A stretch of DNA of 64,000 bases from Homarus americanus (GCF_018991925.1 NW_024729772.1:28501-92500); one strand, 5' to 3'. Counted from the stretch's first letter, positions 10,691 through 22,745 are shown. Made by a program: numbers and translations. Notes: generated by a model not told the origin, from the letters alone.

Positions 10691-12889
10691 TCATAGTGCA
10701 ATTTCTTCATCCTGTTGGGACATATGAAACGCCTCCTTACCGTTGTTACGCCCCAGGTGCAACCTCTTACACTTCGTGACATTCAATCTCAGCAGCCATA
10801 TCTTCGACCATTCTTGGAGCCCACAGACGTCCTTCTGCAGCTCTTCACAGTCTGCTTGGTTCTTGATTTCTCGAAATAACTTGGCGTCATCGGCAAACAT
10901 TTGTATGGAGGAGTGTACAACATCAGGCACGTCATTTATGAAACAAACAAATAACAGCGGGCCCAATACACTGCCCTGTGGTACCCCACTTCTGACAGGT
11001 ACGGATGATGATTTCGTGTCATTAATCACCACACACTGCTTGCGGTCATGTAGAAAGTCTTCTATCCACCCTAGGACATTTCCCCAAAATCCGTACCCTT
11101 CCAGTCTGATTTTTAGCCTTTCGTGGGGTACACTGTCGAAAGCCTTGGCAAAATCTAGGTAAATATTGTCGATATTACCACCCCGTTCTAGAATATTGGT
11201 TCAAATATCCAATACCTTGAGCAATGTATTAAGCAGGAGTGTTCTGGCATAAAACCGTACTGGCAATCTTTTACAAGGTTGTTTCGTAGTAGATGTTCCA
11301 TCGCGGCATCTCTGATAATACTCTCAAGTACTTTACATATTAAGCTGGTCAGGCTTACCGGTCTATAGTTGTTCGTGGAGTGACGATCGTCCTTCTTGAA
11401 GATAGGACTCACATAAGCCACTTTCCATTCACTGGGGACCATTTGTTCATCCAGGCATTTACAAAACAGGATCTTCAGGGGCTCGGAAAGCTCGTTGTAC
11501 AACTCTCTTAGCACTCTAGGATGCACCATGCCAGGGCCGGGACTCTTATGGACCTTTAGCTTTGACAGTTTATTTCTAATACCCTCTTCTGTTAACACAA
11601 TGTGGGTCATTGCTGTGTCGAATCGGTTGTCCTCAAAAGCAGGAAGGTTAATCACATTCTCTCTTGTGAACACCGAGGAGAAGAAGCTGCTCAATGCCTC
11701 AGCTTTATCCTGGTTAGAATCAGCATAACTACCATCTTCAAGCCTCAGGTCTGATACTCCTACTCGCATTTTTAATTTCTACTTTGCATAGCGGTAAACC
11801 GCCTTTGGGTTTGACTTGACCTCGCTTGCAACCAGCCTCTGGAACTCCTTTTCAGCCCTTCTACATTCTATCTTTGCTTGGTTTCTGGCTCTTGCATACA
11901 TCCTCCTGTCTTGCTCATCATTTGACCCAACCCACGTCCTGAATTTCTGGGTTTTCTTCTTAACTTTGTCGACCGCCGTATGGTTCATGTGTAGGGATCC
12001 CCTTGTATTCCTAGAGGCACTGGGTTTGGTTTTGGGTATATATTTATCGATCAAATGGGTCACTTTACTTGTTATGATATTCAGCGTAGTGTCTGCGTTC
12101 TTGTGCCATAATGAGTCAGGCTAGTGGATACCCCTCATCCTGCTGTAATTTCCCTTGTAATATTTGCACCTTGGCCTGGCCTTATCTTGAATTAGGTAAC
12201 AGTTAAATCTGAATGACAACATTATATGGTGACTGGTGCCAATTGGGGCAGGGTGTTCTAGTTTGGCCACCATACCCTCCTCGTTTGTTATGATGAGGTC
12301 AAGTGGCTTGGGTGTTTGCTACACTGTAATGTGTCGGGTCTCTAACATGTTGGAACAGAAAATTATCTCTCAGAGTTTCTACAAAAAGAGTAGCAGGATT
12401 ATTCAAGTCATTTGGGGTGAATTCGTTTCTCCAGTCGATGTCGCCATAGTTAAAGTCCCCCATGATTAGGAAGCAGCTAGGGTTGAGCATCGCCGCATTG
12501 TCTATTAAGGGTTTTAAGTTCCTTTGATTTAGTGGGCCACAGTTTGGGGATCTGTAGATACACCCAACAATAAGTAAGTCCCCTCCCTTTAGTTTAATTT
12601 TACATCACTTGGACTCTTCAAAAACATTCTCTCCCTGTGCTCTCACCTGGCTGGCTCTAAGGTTTTGCCAAGCATAGATAACCACACCCCTCTTGCAAGT
12701 TTCTTGAGAAAAGTTCGTAAATGAGTCATATCCAGCAATACTGAACTCACATTCCTCTGGGTCGATTCTCCTGTTCTTTAACAACAGTTCTACAACTCCT
12801 ACAATATCTGGTGGGCGTACCTTCAGTAGTGTTTCAAATTCCTCTCTCTTATCGAGAGACGTGTCAGTATTAGTGTGCATGACATTCAA
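10691..12889 (-). pseudogene. CR1-like LINE ORF2, minus strand
   Basis: Read from 12889 downward, the endonuclease begins LNVMHTNTD and shows PPDIVGVVELLL, then CFLIMGDFNYGDIDW at about 12460. A linker follows, then the reverse transcriptase fingers (HKSPGPGMVHPRVLREL, FKKDDRHSTNNYRPVSLTSL) at 11769-11188 and the palm with GVPQGSVLGPLLFVCFINDV and the catalytic FADDAK at 11032-10691. The pieces lie in several frames with stops between them, so it is dead. It ends near 10690, losing the C-terminal part that survives in the related copies at 5040-5667 and 22760-24108. About 60 bp at its end (CHMSQQDEE region) matches those copies. Confidence 0.88.
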
Positions 12890-12959
12890 GCCCGAATTTG
12901 TTCTCGGTAACGTCTCTGCTCTTAGTAGTAACCCCCCTCCCCTCCATACTCAGAAGCTG

Positions 12960-13319
12960 CAGCATTTGCTAAGTACACTGTATTTTACAGGGTGTGGTTA
13001 GAAATGTCATTGTTTACAAGGCGCTCGCCTCCTCCCGGCTGATAGGCGGAGCTTCTTCTTTTTTTTGTAGAGAAAGGATGGGTGAAAGAAGATTAGAGGT
13101 GGGGGAAGGAAGTTATATCTTGGAAATTGAAGAAATTTAGGAGGAGGTAAGTGAGGGCGGGCTGACGGCCTAGCTAAGCTAATAGTGTGTTAGGGTTGTG
13201 TCGGGTTAGTTATTGTGTGTCGGTACAGGCATTAGACATCCTTCCCTGTCCCATATATGAGTGTTTTAAGGGCCTTATTTCATATTCTGCTGACCCTACT
13301 GGCGGATGCTGGTCTAGTT
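12960..13319. other. Between two LINEs; no gene seen
   Basis: This stretch holds purine-rich sequence and a short T run. It is probably the 5' UTR of the downstream CR1-like LINE and the 3' end of the Jockey-like one, but no boundary motif is visible. Confidence 0.3.
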
Positions 13320-15671
13320 ACGTTGTCTATTGCCTGGCCGTGTAGATCGGGGATGGTAATGGACCTTTTGAGATTTGGTAACTTTTTGGGAACCATGTAT
13401 GGTTGTTGTCGTTACATGGTGGGAGTCTTTGAAGGAGTTCCTGCTCAGATCGTTCTATCTTTTGCCAGATTCTGCTGGCCAAGGTATGCAGCTGCTGGTT
13501 GAAGGGTTTTATTCTCAGGTCTGTATGTATCTCGGCTGTGGTTCTGGTGAAGGGGTATCTTTCACCTGTGACTAATCTTAAGGCTTCATTTTGGACCACC
13601 TGTAATTTTCATATTTGAGTTTTATTTTTTTAGGAAGCGCTTTAAAGCAGTACAGTTTTCTCAGCTCTCTTCTTGCCTTTTCCTTCCTGGTGTGGACATG
13701 ATGGGAGTAACCTGTCGTGGATATATGCAGGCCCAAAAAGGTTCCTCTGCTTTTGTATTCTATCTGGGCACTATTGGTTACTAATGGATGGGATTTCCTT
13801 CTGCATAAGGGTATCACTGTGAATTTCGGGAGACTGGTTTGGATTTCCATTGTTTTTCGTAATTATTTACCCTTTCTAATTCCCTCCTGGTGTTGTCGAC
13901 CTGTAACGTTCGCGATTTTCCTTGATGTGTTGTTATTTGAGTGATGTAATTTGCCTATATAATATCTTCGTTACCTATTTTAGTGGGAGGTGGGGTGTCA
14001 CTTGCGTAGATAATAATAGCGTGGGGGAGAGGACGCTCCCCTGAGAGATTCCGCTCATGAGTGGGAAGGTCTCTCCTGTGTGTTGTCCTACCATCAGTCT
14101 GGCATTTCTGCCGTCAAGAAAGTTGCAAAGCAACTTTTCAATGTTGGTGGGAAGTCCGAGTTGGAGGACCTTATATTTTAGACCGTCATGCCAGACTTTG
14201 TCAAATGCCTCGCTACATCCGGAGAGTTAGATTACATTGTCTACCACTCGCCGCGGCTCTGGCTATGTTTTCATATGCCAGGGCTATCGCTGTTGCGGTG
14301 GACTTCCCTTTTCTGAACCCGAATTGTCTGCAATTGACTCTGTTTGTTGTTTCCAGGTGATTTCTCAGATGGTTATTGATGATTTTTTTCTAGGATTTTT
14401 CCAGGTACTTCCAGGAGGAAGATCGGTCTGTAGTTTAGTGGGACGGCGGGATTCTTTCCTTGTTTTGGTGTTAGGGTAATAATGGCCTCTTTGAATTTAG
14501 TTGGGAAGTAACCCGAGGCCAGGCAAGCATTCATTGTGGTTTTCAGTCTCTCCATGGCCGGGTTGTTTATGTGGCTGAGGATCTCCTTGGTGATGCCTGA
14601 ATAACCAGGGGCTTTATTTTTGGTATTGCAGATGTGTGTGTCGAGTTCTTCTGAGGTGATTGGTTTGTACAGTGAGCTGTCCACTCTCAGATCCTCCCAT
14701 TTGATCTCAGGGGAAGGCTGAGTGCGGTGTGTCTGGCCCCGAAGTTCATCAAGGACGAGCTCCTCGTGGGGACCATCAAATCCCCTATTATCTTCATTTG
14801 TGATTCGGAAGATGTTCCTCCATATGTCCCTGAATATGGGTTCTTTGTCTTGGTCGTCATATATTTTACTTCCTGCGTGGTCAGTTATATATCATGACCC
14901 GTTACGGCTGCATCCTTTCAGTCTCTTAACTCAACGCCAGAACTCTCCTGGATCGTTGTATGTACAGTATGTGAGAATTGTTCAACTATTTCGGCCCATT
15001 TAAGGTTGCTTTGTTCCAGAGATCTTGTTTTTATTTCCTCCCGTATTCTTTTGTATGTATTGTATCTTACGATGTCCCAACCATGGGTTTCGGCTCTCTG
15101 TTGTAGCAGTTGGAACTGGTTTGTGAGGGTTATGAGTTCTGGAGTCTGTTGTGGGTGTGGGAGAGTCCTGTTGCGTTTGAGAGGCCATGGAGAGACTGAA
15201 AACCACAATGAATGCTTGCCTGGCCTCGGGTTACTTCCCAACTAAATTCAAAGAGGCCATTAATACCCTAACACCATGTGTTGATTTCATCGTCTTTTTT
15301 GTTCACCGGCTGATTGTCTATGGTCTGCAGGATTGATGTGTCCTTGGCCTCAAGTTCGGCTGTAGCTTTTTCGTTGAAGAGTTCCCAATCGGTCTGCTTG
15401 GCGATCCTCCGTGGTGGAAATGGTATAGTTATTTGTGTTGCTGAGATAGTCATGATTATAGGTAGCTGGTCGCTGGAGGTTACAGGGCCTTGTTCAAAAA
15501 GATAGTTGTGGAAGCATCTGCAGTTTGTTATTGCTATATGTGGAGTAGTGGCTGAGTTCCTACTGTAGAACGTGGGGAAGTCCGGGCCTATTAGTTGGGC
15601 TTTTTTGTCTGTTATGAAGCCAGCGAGGCCTCTTCCAACATTGTTAGTTGTCCTCTTACCATCTAGTAGAG
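13320..15671 (-). pseudogene. Jockey-like LINE ORF2, minus strand
   Basis: From 15671 downward, the end of the endonuclease (GPDFPTFYSRNSATTPHIAI, GPVTSSDQLPIIMTIS) is followed by a pre-RT spacer (14918-15241), then RT fingers (KAPGYSGITKEILSHI, LNYRPIFLLEVPGKILEK) at 14684-14373. A decayed palm carries SGISQGSVLSPTL near 14050. Further down are KFTVIPLCRRKSHPL, FLGLHISTTGYSHHVHTR and the C-terminal part to 13327. The order and peptides fit the Jockey clade. Many frameshifts and stops are present. The endonuclease is cut at 15671 by the hAT element. A 91-bp inverted copy of its own RT region sits at 15184-15274. Confidence 0.8.
14470..14560 (-). repeat. RT segment with an inverted copy at 15184-15274
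   Basis: The sequence around GGCCATGGAGAGACTGAAAA (plus strand at 15184) is found reverse-complemented at 14470-14560 with very few changes. The 14470 copy is in the native sense of the minus-strand LINE; the 15184 copy is antisense and splits the endonuclease from the pre-RT spacer. Confidence 0.85.
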
Positions 15672-15959
15672 CAGTGCTTCTCAAACTATCTTATGTGGCG
15701 GACCGGCAGGGTTTTTTCCCAATGTGCCAGGGACCGGTACCATATTTGTGCCATATTATTATTTGTTTATGATCCGAGAAAATATTATTTGAACATTCGT
15801 ATTAATATTAATTTATACCGGAAAAATATTATGAATATAATAAAAGGTGACACATTTTTTTGTTTATTTTGTAAACAAGTAATACAATATTACAATAAAA
15901 ATAAAGAATAGTAAAAAATCAAACTAGCAAAGCCTTCTAACAAAGATATTGTACAGTAG

Positions 15960-18900
15960 TAGGGTGTGTCATACGGAGGCGAATTTTTTTTTTTTGAGCT
16001 TGAAAAATCAGCCCATGGTATTAATGATGTAGTTCTATGTGCAGAATCATGTGATATCTTCAGATTTGAAAGGTTTTCATTTTTTGCTAGGTAAATTTTA
16101 ACTTGAAATCTTATGAAAATTCAGTATTCCCACCCTTTTACCAACACCACTAAATAGCTTATTTAAAGTAAAGTAAATGTATCAGGTTAATTTATTAGGA
16201 TGAAAATGATCCAGAATAGTGAAACGAATGATCTTGACATTTATTAAATTTAATATTCCTTTAGAAAACAAAATCATCAAATACAAAAACCGGTTTTACT
16301 ACTACGACCCGGTGTTGCTGCACACCATAGAGAACATGTCTTTCTTGCTTCTGTTTCTACTCATCACCTCCCTGCTGACCACCTGAGCTCGGATGTAGCC
16401 TTCCCTCCTCTCCTGGCTGTACACGTGACTGCTGGCCTCGCTCACTTGCTGTACACAACGCTCTATACTCTGGGTGTGCGAGGGCCAGGCAGGGACATGC
16501 ATGGGGTTGTCCAGGAAAGCTCTGACTTGAACATTGGTGAGGCTGCAGGTAAGAGGGGGCTCACTGCCAGCCTGGATGTTATCCAGATCTATGAGATCAG
16601 TGAGGGTCTTGGCACCTAGATTGACTTCAGGAGTCTTCCTGACCCTGAAGGAATCGTCACCAACTGATTCGTCATGCCCAGATCCTCTCATAAGTCTCAT
16701 ATCCAAGATCTTTTTGACTGCCACTCTTCTCTCCTCCTCATCCTTACTGCAGAGCATTGTCTGCAGAACTGCCTCAGGATGAGCATACCAGGAAGATCTC
16801 CTCACAGTCTGCTCCACAATCTGAACAACCTTCCTTGGCTGACTCCTCAGGAGCTCAAGCTGGAAGAGAACATGCCTCGGACCTTCGGAGAACGATGACT
16901 TGACCTTGGTGTTGAACCAATTTGGCAAGTAGACACTCACGATGAATTGGACAATAAGTCTCAGGTTGTGAAGCTGGTTCCCTTTCAGTTTATGATGAGC
17001 GACCCAAATTCGCAGAACCTGAGAGCCGTTGTGAGCCACCTAGAATGTGAGACTGGACCTATCTGCAGGTAAGCAAGTCTATCAGGCATGACCCCAGTTT
17101 TGATGGCACTGCAAATCATGTAACCATAGTACTGGTCAGTACTCAGGTCGTCAATGACAGTATGTGCAAGCTCAACGAGTGGAGGGCCAACTGTGATTTT
17201 TTCAAAGCTCGGATTTATTTCTAACTCAGTGGCAGAGTCCAGCATCTTGCCAGGAGGACCAGACCATCTGTTGTTTGATAGAGTCTTGCCATCCAACTCC
17301 TGGATCAGATGTCTGAGTGGCAACTCGTTGGTGTGGAGGTCACAAACAATCCAGACCAGCTTCCTCCCAATCTTCCGCTCTATCCACTGTATGACCCCCC
17401 CTTGCCACCCTGTGTTCGTGTTGGTGCTGTCCCCTCCAATGGCCTGCAGGGTCTGGTCTACATTCCTCTCTCTGAGCCAGTTCACAATGTTATCTGACAC
17501 TATCTCAGCTGGTTTCCTGATGTCATCTTTCTCTGGAGTGAAATGCCACAAATACTTCCCTCCTGGTTCACTGCAGCAGGAGTAGTGTTCCTCCTTCACC
17601 ATGGCGAGAACAACTTGTCAGAATCTCCAACTTTCATGAACACTTTAGTGTCATCCCTTCTCCCATCAAAAAGAACAAACAATTGATTCCATTTTCTCTT
17701 GTCATATCAACTCCTCTTCTGGGTTACTGACAGTTTCTCCTGAGCTCTCCTTACTTTGTGATCCATCACCAGGTGAACATCATCAGGTATCAAACCACCG
17801 TCAATCCAGGCAGCTGTTGCTATCTCTGCAGTTTCTCTGGAGACCAGTGTGGTGTGGCGTGCTGGCAGAGCGCTATGCTCAGGATATCTTTCCTATTTCG
17901 AATCTTATGCCTGGAAGGTTTGGGATCATTATTTTCTGGAGTTCGGGGACAAAAGTCACCATTCTCCTGGTCAGCACTCAGCGGATCAGCCATGGGAAGT
18001 CATTAAACTCTGAATCAGCTTGACTCAATCATCGCTTCTTTTTTACCTCACCCTGGGCCTTCTCAAGTCTCTTTTCTCGGCAACTCTTCTCCTCTTCTGT
18101 CTCTCTGTGGCAGCCTCCACCTGCTCTTGGACTCCGGAATATCTTGGCTAGAAATCATAGGAGAGCCCTATACTCACCAGTCTTCTCTCTCTGCGTAGCA
18201 CGACAATGCCGGATTCGATCACAGGAATCTTCAGTTCACGGCTTGCAAATACAGGAGATGTGGGCCTCAGTTTACAGTCCACGATCGTCAAACTCACGAC
18301 AGAAGAACAATTGGGCACTTGCAAGTAATTATGTCAAATAACTGGTCCAGTTGCTTGGCAAAGCTGTCCTTAACTGCAAGTTTTCCTCTCCCCAGAGAGA
18401 TATCTCTTGCCTTTTCCCCAACAGCTAGCAGTCTCTCACTAATCTTCTTCTGACTTGTTATGACTGGGCTTGAACTGGCTGATTAGCCAGAGTGTACAAT
18501 GCCAAGACAGCTTTGGTCATATCACTGGCAATGTCTTTGTTTGTGTATGAAAGTTCTTTGGTTCTTTCACTGATTTGCCTGATTAAAACCACCGTATCTC
18601 AAGCATCTCTCCAATGCTTAGGCAACTCAGAAAGCACAGGAGCTCTCTACAGACCAAGATAGTGACTTCGAAATGGCTGGATTTTGGTTCCTCGTCCTGA
18701 CACAGCCATGTAAAATATTATCAACTTATAAATGCATCAGAATCTGAAACAAGAAAAGCCTATTGTTAGTTGGGTTGTTAAAGAATGAAGTCAAGCTTAA
18801 TGTTCACTATTTAATTGTAATGCACTAATGCAGCTGTACGTTAGATTTTCGATAAATTTCACGCTAAAATTTACCTAGCAAAAGGTTGCAAAATATTGAA

Positions 18901-18994
18901 ACTGAAATTATTTTCTGTTTATATACACTAAAATCTACCAAAAAAGTGATGGGCCATTAGTTTTAGCTGATCTTCCCTCCTATGACACACCCTA
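15960..18994 (-). mobile_element. 3.0-kb DNA transposon of uncertain superfamily with 14-bp perfect TIRs
   Basis: The left end TAGGGTGTGTCATA (15960-15973) is exactly mirrored by TATGACACACCCTA (18981-18994). The similarity continues imperfectly for another 8 bp or so (GGAGGCGAA against GGAGGGAA). If the outer TA is the duplicated target, the true termini are GGGTGTGTCATA. The element carries one transposase-like gene on the minus strand (16302-17762). The rest (17763-18980) holds only short decayed frames. It lies inside the hAT element at 15672-22120. Confidence 0.7.
16302..17762 (-). pseudogene. Transposase-like protein of an uncharacterised arthropod/cnidarian family
   Basis: From 17762 downward the minus strand reads MDHKVRRAQEKL, then a stop near 17707, VLFDGRRDDTKV, a frameshift near 17615, EEHYSCCSEPGGKYLWHFTP, QAIGGDSTNTNTGWQGG, WIVCDLHTNELPLRHLIQEL and GPVSHSRWLTTALR. 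A frameshift follows near 17020, then VYLPNWFNTKVKSSFSEGPR, RRSSWYAHPEAVLQTMLCS, HTQSIERCVQQVSEASSHVY and a C-terminus at 16302. I recognise the pattern as a recurrent, unnamed protein family in arthropod and cnidarian genomes. I infer an RNase H-like fold distantly like hAT: an Asp in GGDST, a Cys-x2-His (CDLH) and an Arg-Trp (SRWLTT) resemble the spacing of hAT landmarks. It lies within perfect terminal inverted repeats. The catalytic role is not proven. Confidence 0.65.

Positions 18995-19034
<40 letters not shown>
18995..19034. repeat. (ATATAC)n microsatellite
   Basis: About six copies of ATATAC directly outside the right terminal repeat of the 15960-18994 element. Confidence 0.9.
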
Positions 19035-19035
<1 letters not shown>

Positions 19036-19501
19036 TGCCGGACCATGGAAATTGCGTGACCATGGAAATTCACCCTTTTCCTGGATAGTTAGTGACTTGT
19101 GCTTATGCGGACCCACACACCCCTCTTTTCTCCCTCAGGTACTCCCTGCTAATGTCCTGCACCCTGCTGCTGTCGTGGACCCAGCTGCTGTCACGAGCCC
19201 TCATCCGCTTCTGCTGACGCAGCCCCTGCTCCTGACCCAGGCCCACACACCCCAGCAGGCGCATCTGACGACTCTGTACCTGCATTGAGGGAAGCACAAC
19301 ATTCATCGCCTCCACACACCCTTTTCTCCCTCTCTCCTTCCACAGATAGTGTGTATACAGACAGTTGTATCCAGCGACCGGCTCATCCACGCCATCGCCG
19401 TTGTCTCACATGAGGCATGCACTGCCCATTCTGCCTCACATGTGCTAAGCAACTCTGCAGACAACAAGTCTCCTACACCGCCTGGAGGGAAGGGGGAGTA
19501 T
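19035..19501 (+). mobile_element. Internal 3' remnant and polypurine tract of an LTR element
   Basis: This stretch contains no recognisable protein. A purine-rich run GGAGGGAAGGGGGAG at about 19483-19498 directly precedes the LTR that starts with TG at 19502, as expected for a polypurine tract. An exon-like CT-rich/CACAG motif near 19340 was noted but not accepted as a splice site. Confidence 0.4.
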
Positions 19502-20077
19502 TGTAGTGGACGTCTCCCCTACAACTGCGTATCCGCATTCCAATGCGACAGTATCCTAGCAACCAAACGAGCGGCCCAGGGGGGGGCGGGTATCCTAGCA
19601 ACACGGCGTCACCAGCTGCTACGGTATCCTAGCAACACGGGGGGGTCGAAACCGGCGAGTTCCCACGGGTTTACTTCCGGCTGCTGTGTATATAAGCTCT
19701 GTCTCTCCATTAAGATTCATTCTGGCCTCGTTCCCTGAACACGCAACACCTCCTCCAAGCAAGCTCCTCGCTGTCCAGCTCTCATTCAACCTACAGCCGC
19801 AGCCAGCAACACCTCCTCCGCCACTGCCGGGCGGCCCTCGCTTCTCCTCCGCCTGCCTGGCGGTCCTCGCTCCCGCCGGCGAGCATGGCGACCCACCAGC
19901 TGTCCTTCTCTGAACGTCCTCACCAACCAGCTCTCTCTACATTAAGCTTGTAACCATGCTGCCTTCCCAGCACCAAGCTGCATTGTACATCCAATACAAC
20001 ATGTATATAGAGAGCACATTGTGAGTTTCCTTTCTCCATTCCATCCTGAGTGTGAACCAAACAACCTGTACCCCACA
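19502..20077 (+). mobile_element. LTR, 576 bp (3' LTR with its polypurine tract)
   Basis: It begins TGTAGTGGACGTCTCCCCTA and ends GTACCCCACA (TG...CA). A TATA-like TATATAAGC lies near 19689. A second, shorter member of the family is the solo LTR at 24893-25334, which shares the start, the GCGAGCATGGCGACCCAC segment, the CCAATAAAACATGTAT region and the CCCCACA end. Confidence 0.75.
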
Positions 20078-20339
20078 ATATTATAAACATATGTATATAT
20101 AAGTAATAAAATGAAAAATTTTAATGAATAAAGTAGGTTTAAATTTTTTTTTTTTAGTTATTTTAAACCCTAATGCATAGAGACGTTAAAACAAAGATTG
20201 AGAGGAATAGGCAACATTAAATTGAAGACATAACAATTTTGAAAATATGTTGTAATACTAAAATATGAAATTGATGATTATTTTATTGACACAATAATAG
20301 GCATGTTAAAACCTTAACTTTTACTAATGTGAAAGGTGA
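20078..20339 (-). other. A/T-rich hAT 3' flank; no gene
   Basis: A/T-rich sequence with an 11-T run lies between the LTR and the hAT transposase C-terminus. It probably continues the hAT 3' region begun at 15672. Confidence 0.4.
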
Positions 20340-22069
20340 GCCTGCTTCTTCTTTGTCAGCTTATCCAATCGTGGTTCAATTGAGGACAGAGCCATGCACA
20401 ATGGAGAATGAATATCCATACTATTCCTTTATTTTGTCTTAATGACACTCATGGTTGAGAAGCCAGTCTCACAGAGGTATGTTGAAGGAAATGGGAGAAG
20501 AGTTTTCAGAGCAATTTCAGCAAGCTCAGGATATTCTGCTTTCACTTTTATCCAAAAGGAATCAAGTGATGTTGTAGTTTAGAAATTCATCTTCAATCTT
20601 CAATCCTTCGTGAGCAGCCAGCTCCAGCAATTTATCCTCCATAATGACACTTAAGTCGGATCCATCCATTCCCTTTCCGTGGATCTTCTTCTGCTGGAAA
20701 GTAATGCTGAAAACGTTCTGCCAAATTCGTTAAGTGTTTTCTGATGACAATTCGTAGAGATGTAACATTAAGGTCTTCGCCTGCATCAGCAATGCCTTCC
20801 GCTAATTGGTGACACTCGACTCTTCCATGATTCTAGCTTTCGTTTTTGTCTGTCATTGTAAAACATGAGGCCATCCTGAAGAAAATCGGCAAGCTCGTTT
20901 CGTAGCTCAAATACTCTTGACAGGACTTTTCCCCTCGATAACCAACGTACATCGGCATGCAATAGGAGCTGTTTATGATCAGCTCCCATAACATCACATA
21001 ATGCACTGAATAATCTCGAATTTAAAGCATTTGCCTTTACATGGTTCAATATTTTTGCAACCTCGCTGAGCACACTGTTTAGTTCTGTTGACATTTTTTT
21101 TTTGTTGCTAGATTTTCTCTGTGAAGGAAGCAGTGTGTCAACTTGCATTCTGGGGCAAGCGCCTTGATCTGAGTAACCACTCCCGAATGCCGTCCTATCA
21201 TTGCGGCAGCGCCATCAAAACATACGCCTACACAAAGCTTGAAATCCAACCCACCTTTGTTAACGATGTAATCGCTCACAGTCTTGAACACTTCAGAACT
21301 AGTTGTTTTTGTTGGTAGTGAAGCAGAGAAAAAAACTCTTCCTTCAAATCACCCTCATGTTCAAAGTGCACATACTGTACACCAGCAGAATTACCTTATT
21401 AGCAACGTCTGTACATTCATCAAACTGCAGAGAAAAGTACCTAGCTAATTTAATCTGTCCTATGAGCTGATCTTCCATATCGTGAGCCAGATCGTGAATT
21501 CGTCGAGCTATAGTGTCATTTGAAAGTGGCACCTGAGCCACTTTTCTTGCCCCTGGCTCGCCCAGCATTTCCATGCAGACATCTTTAATACAGCCTATCA
21601 CTAGCGCCTCACTGATTGTGCATGGCTTTTTAGCCTTAGTAACTCGAAGTGCTACTTTCTAAGAAACCAGCAAAGCACAAGTATTTATGTGTGACACTTC
21701 AAAGATCTGTTTCTGACGGCCTTTTAAATCAACATGCTTTCTTTCAAAGAACTCTTTCGACTTTGAACTCATTTCTTTATGTTTTGTATTTAAATGCCTC
21801 TTGAGGTTTGACGGCTTCATTGAGTCGTTAGCCAACACATCTCCACAAATAACGTACTGTGGTTTTGGCACTCCTCCATCATTCGTGGCTACAAAACCGA
21901 ATTGAATGTATGAGGAGTCATATTTCCGAGTAAAGCTAGTACAAATTCTTTTTGCCGGCAATACTTCGGTTTCATTTACATCGCCGTCATCTGATTCAGA
22001 ATTACTTGTGTGTTCAGCAACCGGATGTCTCAGTTTGATAAACATGTCCATTGGGCCTCGCTTCGCCAT
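20340..22069 (-). pseudogene. hAT transposase (ZBED5/SCAND3-like), decayed
   Basis: The likely start ATG is at 22069 (MAKRGPMDMFIK). A BED-like zinc-finger region follows (KPQYVICGDVLANDSMKPSNLKRHLNTKH; the family has a Cys pair then His-x4-His, and the second Cys here is altered). Next are VPLSNDTIARRIHDLAHDME and YFSLQFDECTDVANKVILLV, with the first catalytic Asp expected in FDECTD. VGVCFDGAAAMIGRHSGV supplies the second Asp, and ECKLTHCFLHRENLA the Cys/His motif. The C-terminal hAT dimerisation part at about 20340-20560 reads FWIKVKAEYPELAEIALKTL and later STMSVIKTK. Frameshifts occur near 21660, 21340 and 21085, with stops further down. The family is also known for host-domesticated proteins in vertebrates, but this copy is broken and sits in transposon debris. 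Confidence 0.85.
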
Positions 22070-22259
22070 CTGTAAATTAGAGATAAAAATAATGAATATA
22101 AATTCCATAACACCGGGTATATACTTAATTTATGATATTAGGATGAAAGCCGAATAAAAGCAGTGGGAATGGTTTTATTGAGAAATGTGTGCTGGAGAAC
22201 ATTGATTAATAGGGTAAGTAATGTTAGGATAAGAAGATAATATAAAATTTAAAATTAAA

Positions 22260-22745
22260 CAACAAACAGGATAAAAATTGGAAAGTGAATGTGTCTCGGA
22301 GGCTGATTCAAAGGCAAGGACGAGGGGCTTGTGATCAGTAAATATGGTGAACTGACGAACCTCAAGGAAATTCTGGAAATACTTGACAGCAAGATGCTTG
22401 ACCAGGAGCTCTCGATCGAAGGTGCTGTACTTGAATTGAGGTGGTTAAAGCCGCTGTGAGAAGAAGGCAATGGGCATGAGTTCCGTTGATCATCTGTTGC
22501 AAGACGGCGTCAACGGCAGTAGAGGAAGCGTCTGTTGTGAGAGTGGTCCGGGCGTTGGGGGCAGGGTAAGCCAGCAGGGTAAGGCGTGTGATGTGCTGCT
22601 TGATATTGTTGAATGATGTAAAAGCCTATTGAGTCCATATGAGAGGCTTATGAGACGTCTTGGCGAGTCCCTTGAGAAGATCGTGGAGAGGAGCGAGGAT
22701 GATAGCAGCCTGGGCAATGAAGCTTACTTTTACTTTTATCCTCTT
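22260..22745 (-). pseudogene. Ty3-type RT/RNase H fragment
   Basis: The minus strand encodes AAIILAPLHDLLKGLAKTSH, then ITRLTLLAYPAPNARTTL and LTTDASSTAVDAVLQQ, the last being the N-terminal RNase H segment with its catalytic Asp. It continues with a frameshifted version of the FDRELL...H...F.DHKPL region down to about 22290. It is in the same direction and order as the RT fragment at 24110-24300; a CR1 copy separates the two. Several stops make it non-functional. Confidence 0.75.

Larger units (their letters stand above)
15672..22120 (-). mobile_element. hAT transposon, split by two later insertions
   Basis: One end is visible at 15672 with CAGTGCTTCTCAAAC, a terminal motif typical of Charlie/Buster-type hAT elements, inserted in the endonuclease gene of the Jockey-like LINE. 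A/T-rich sequence to 15959 is followed by a terminal-inverted-repeat element (15960-18994) and an LTR block (up to 20077). The hAT sequence then resumes and carries the transposase remnant 20340-22069. No second hAT terminus is seen before Ty3 sequence begins near 22250, so the 5' end of the element has been lost. Confidence 0.6.

Noticed and set aside
19330..19350. Splice acceptor (CT-rich run followed by CACAG)
   Set aside because: No coding exon follows; the sequence leads into a polypurine tract and LTR.
20340..22069. Domesticated ZBED5/SCAND3-like host gene
   Set aside because: Multiple frameshifts and stops, and a hAT terminal motif on the same element, mark it as a dead transposon.
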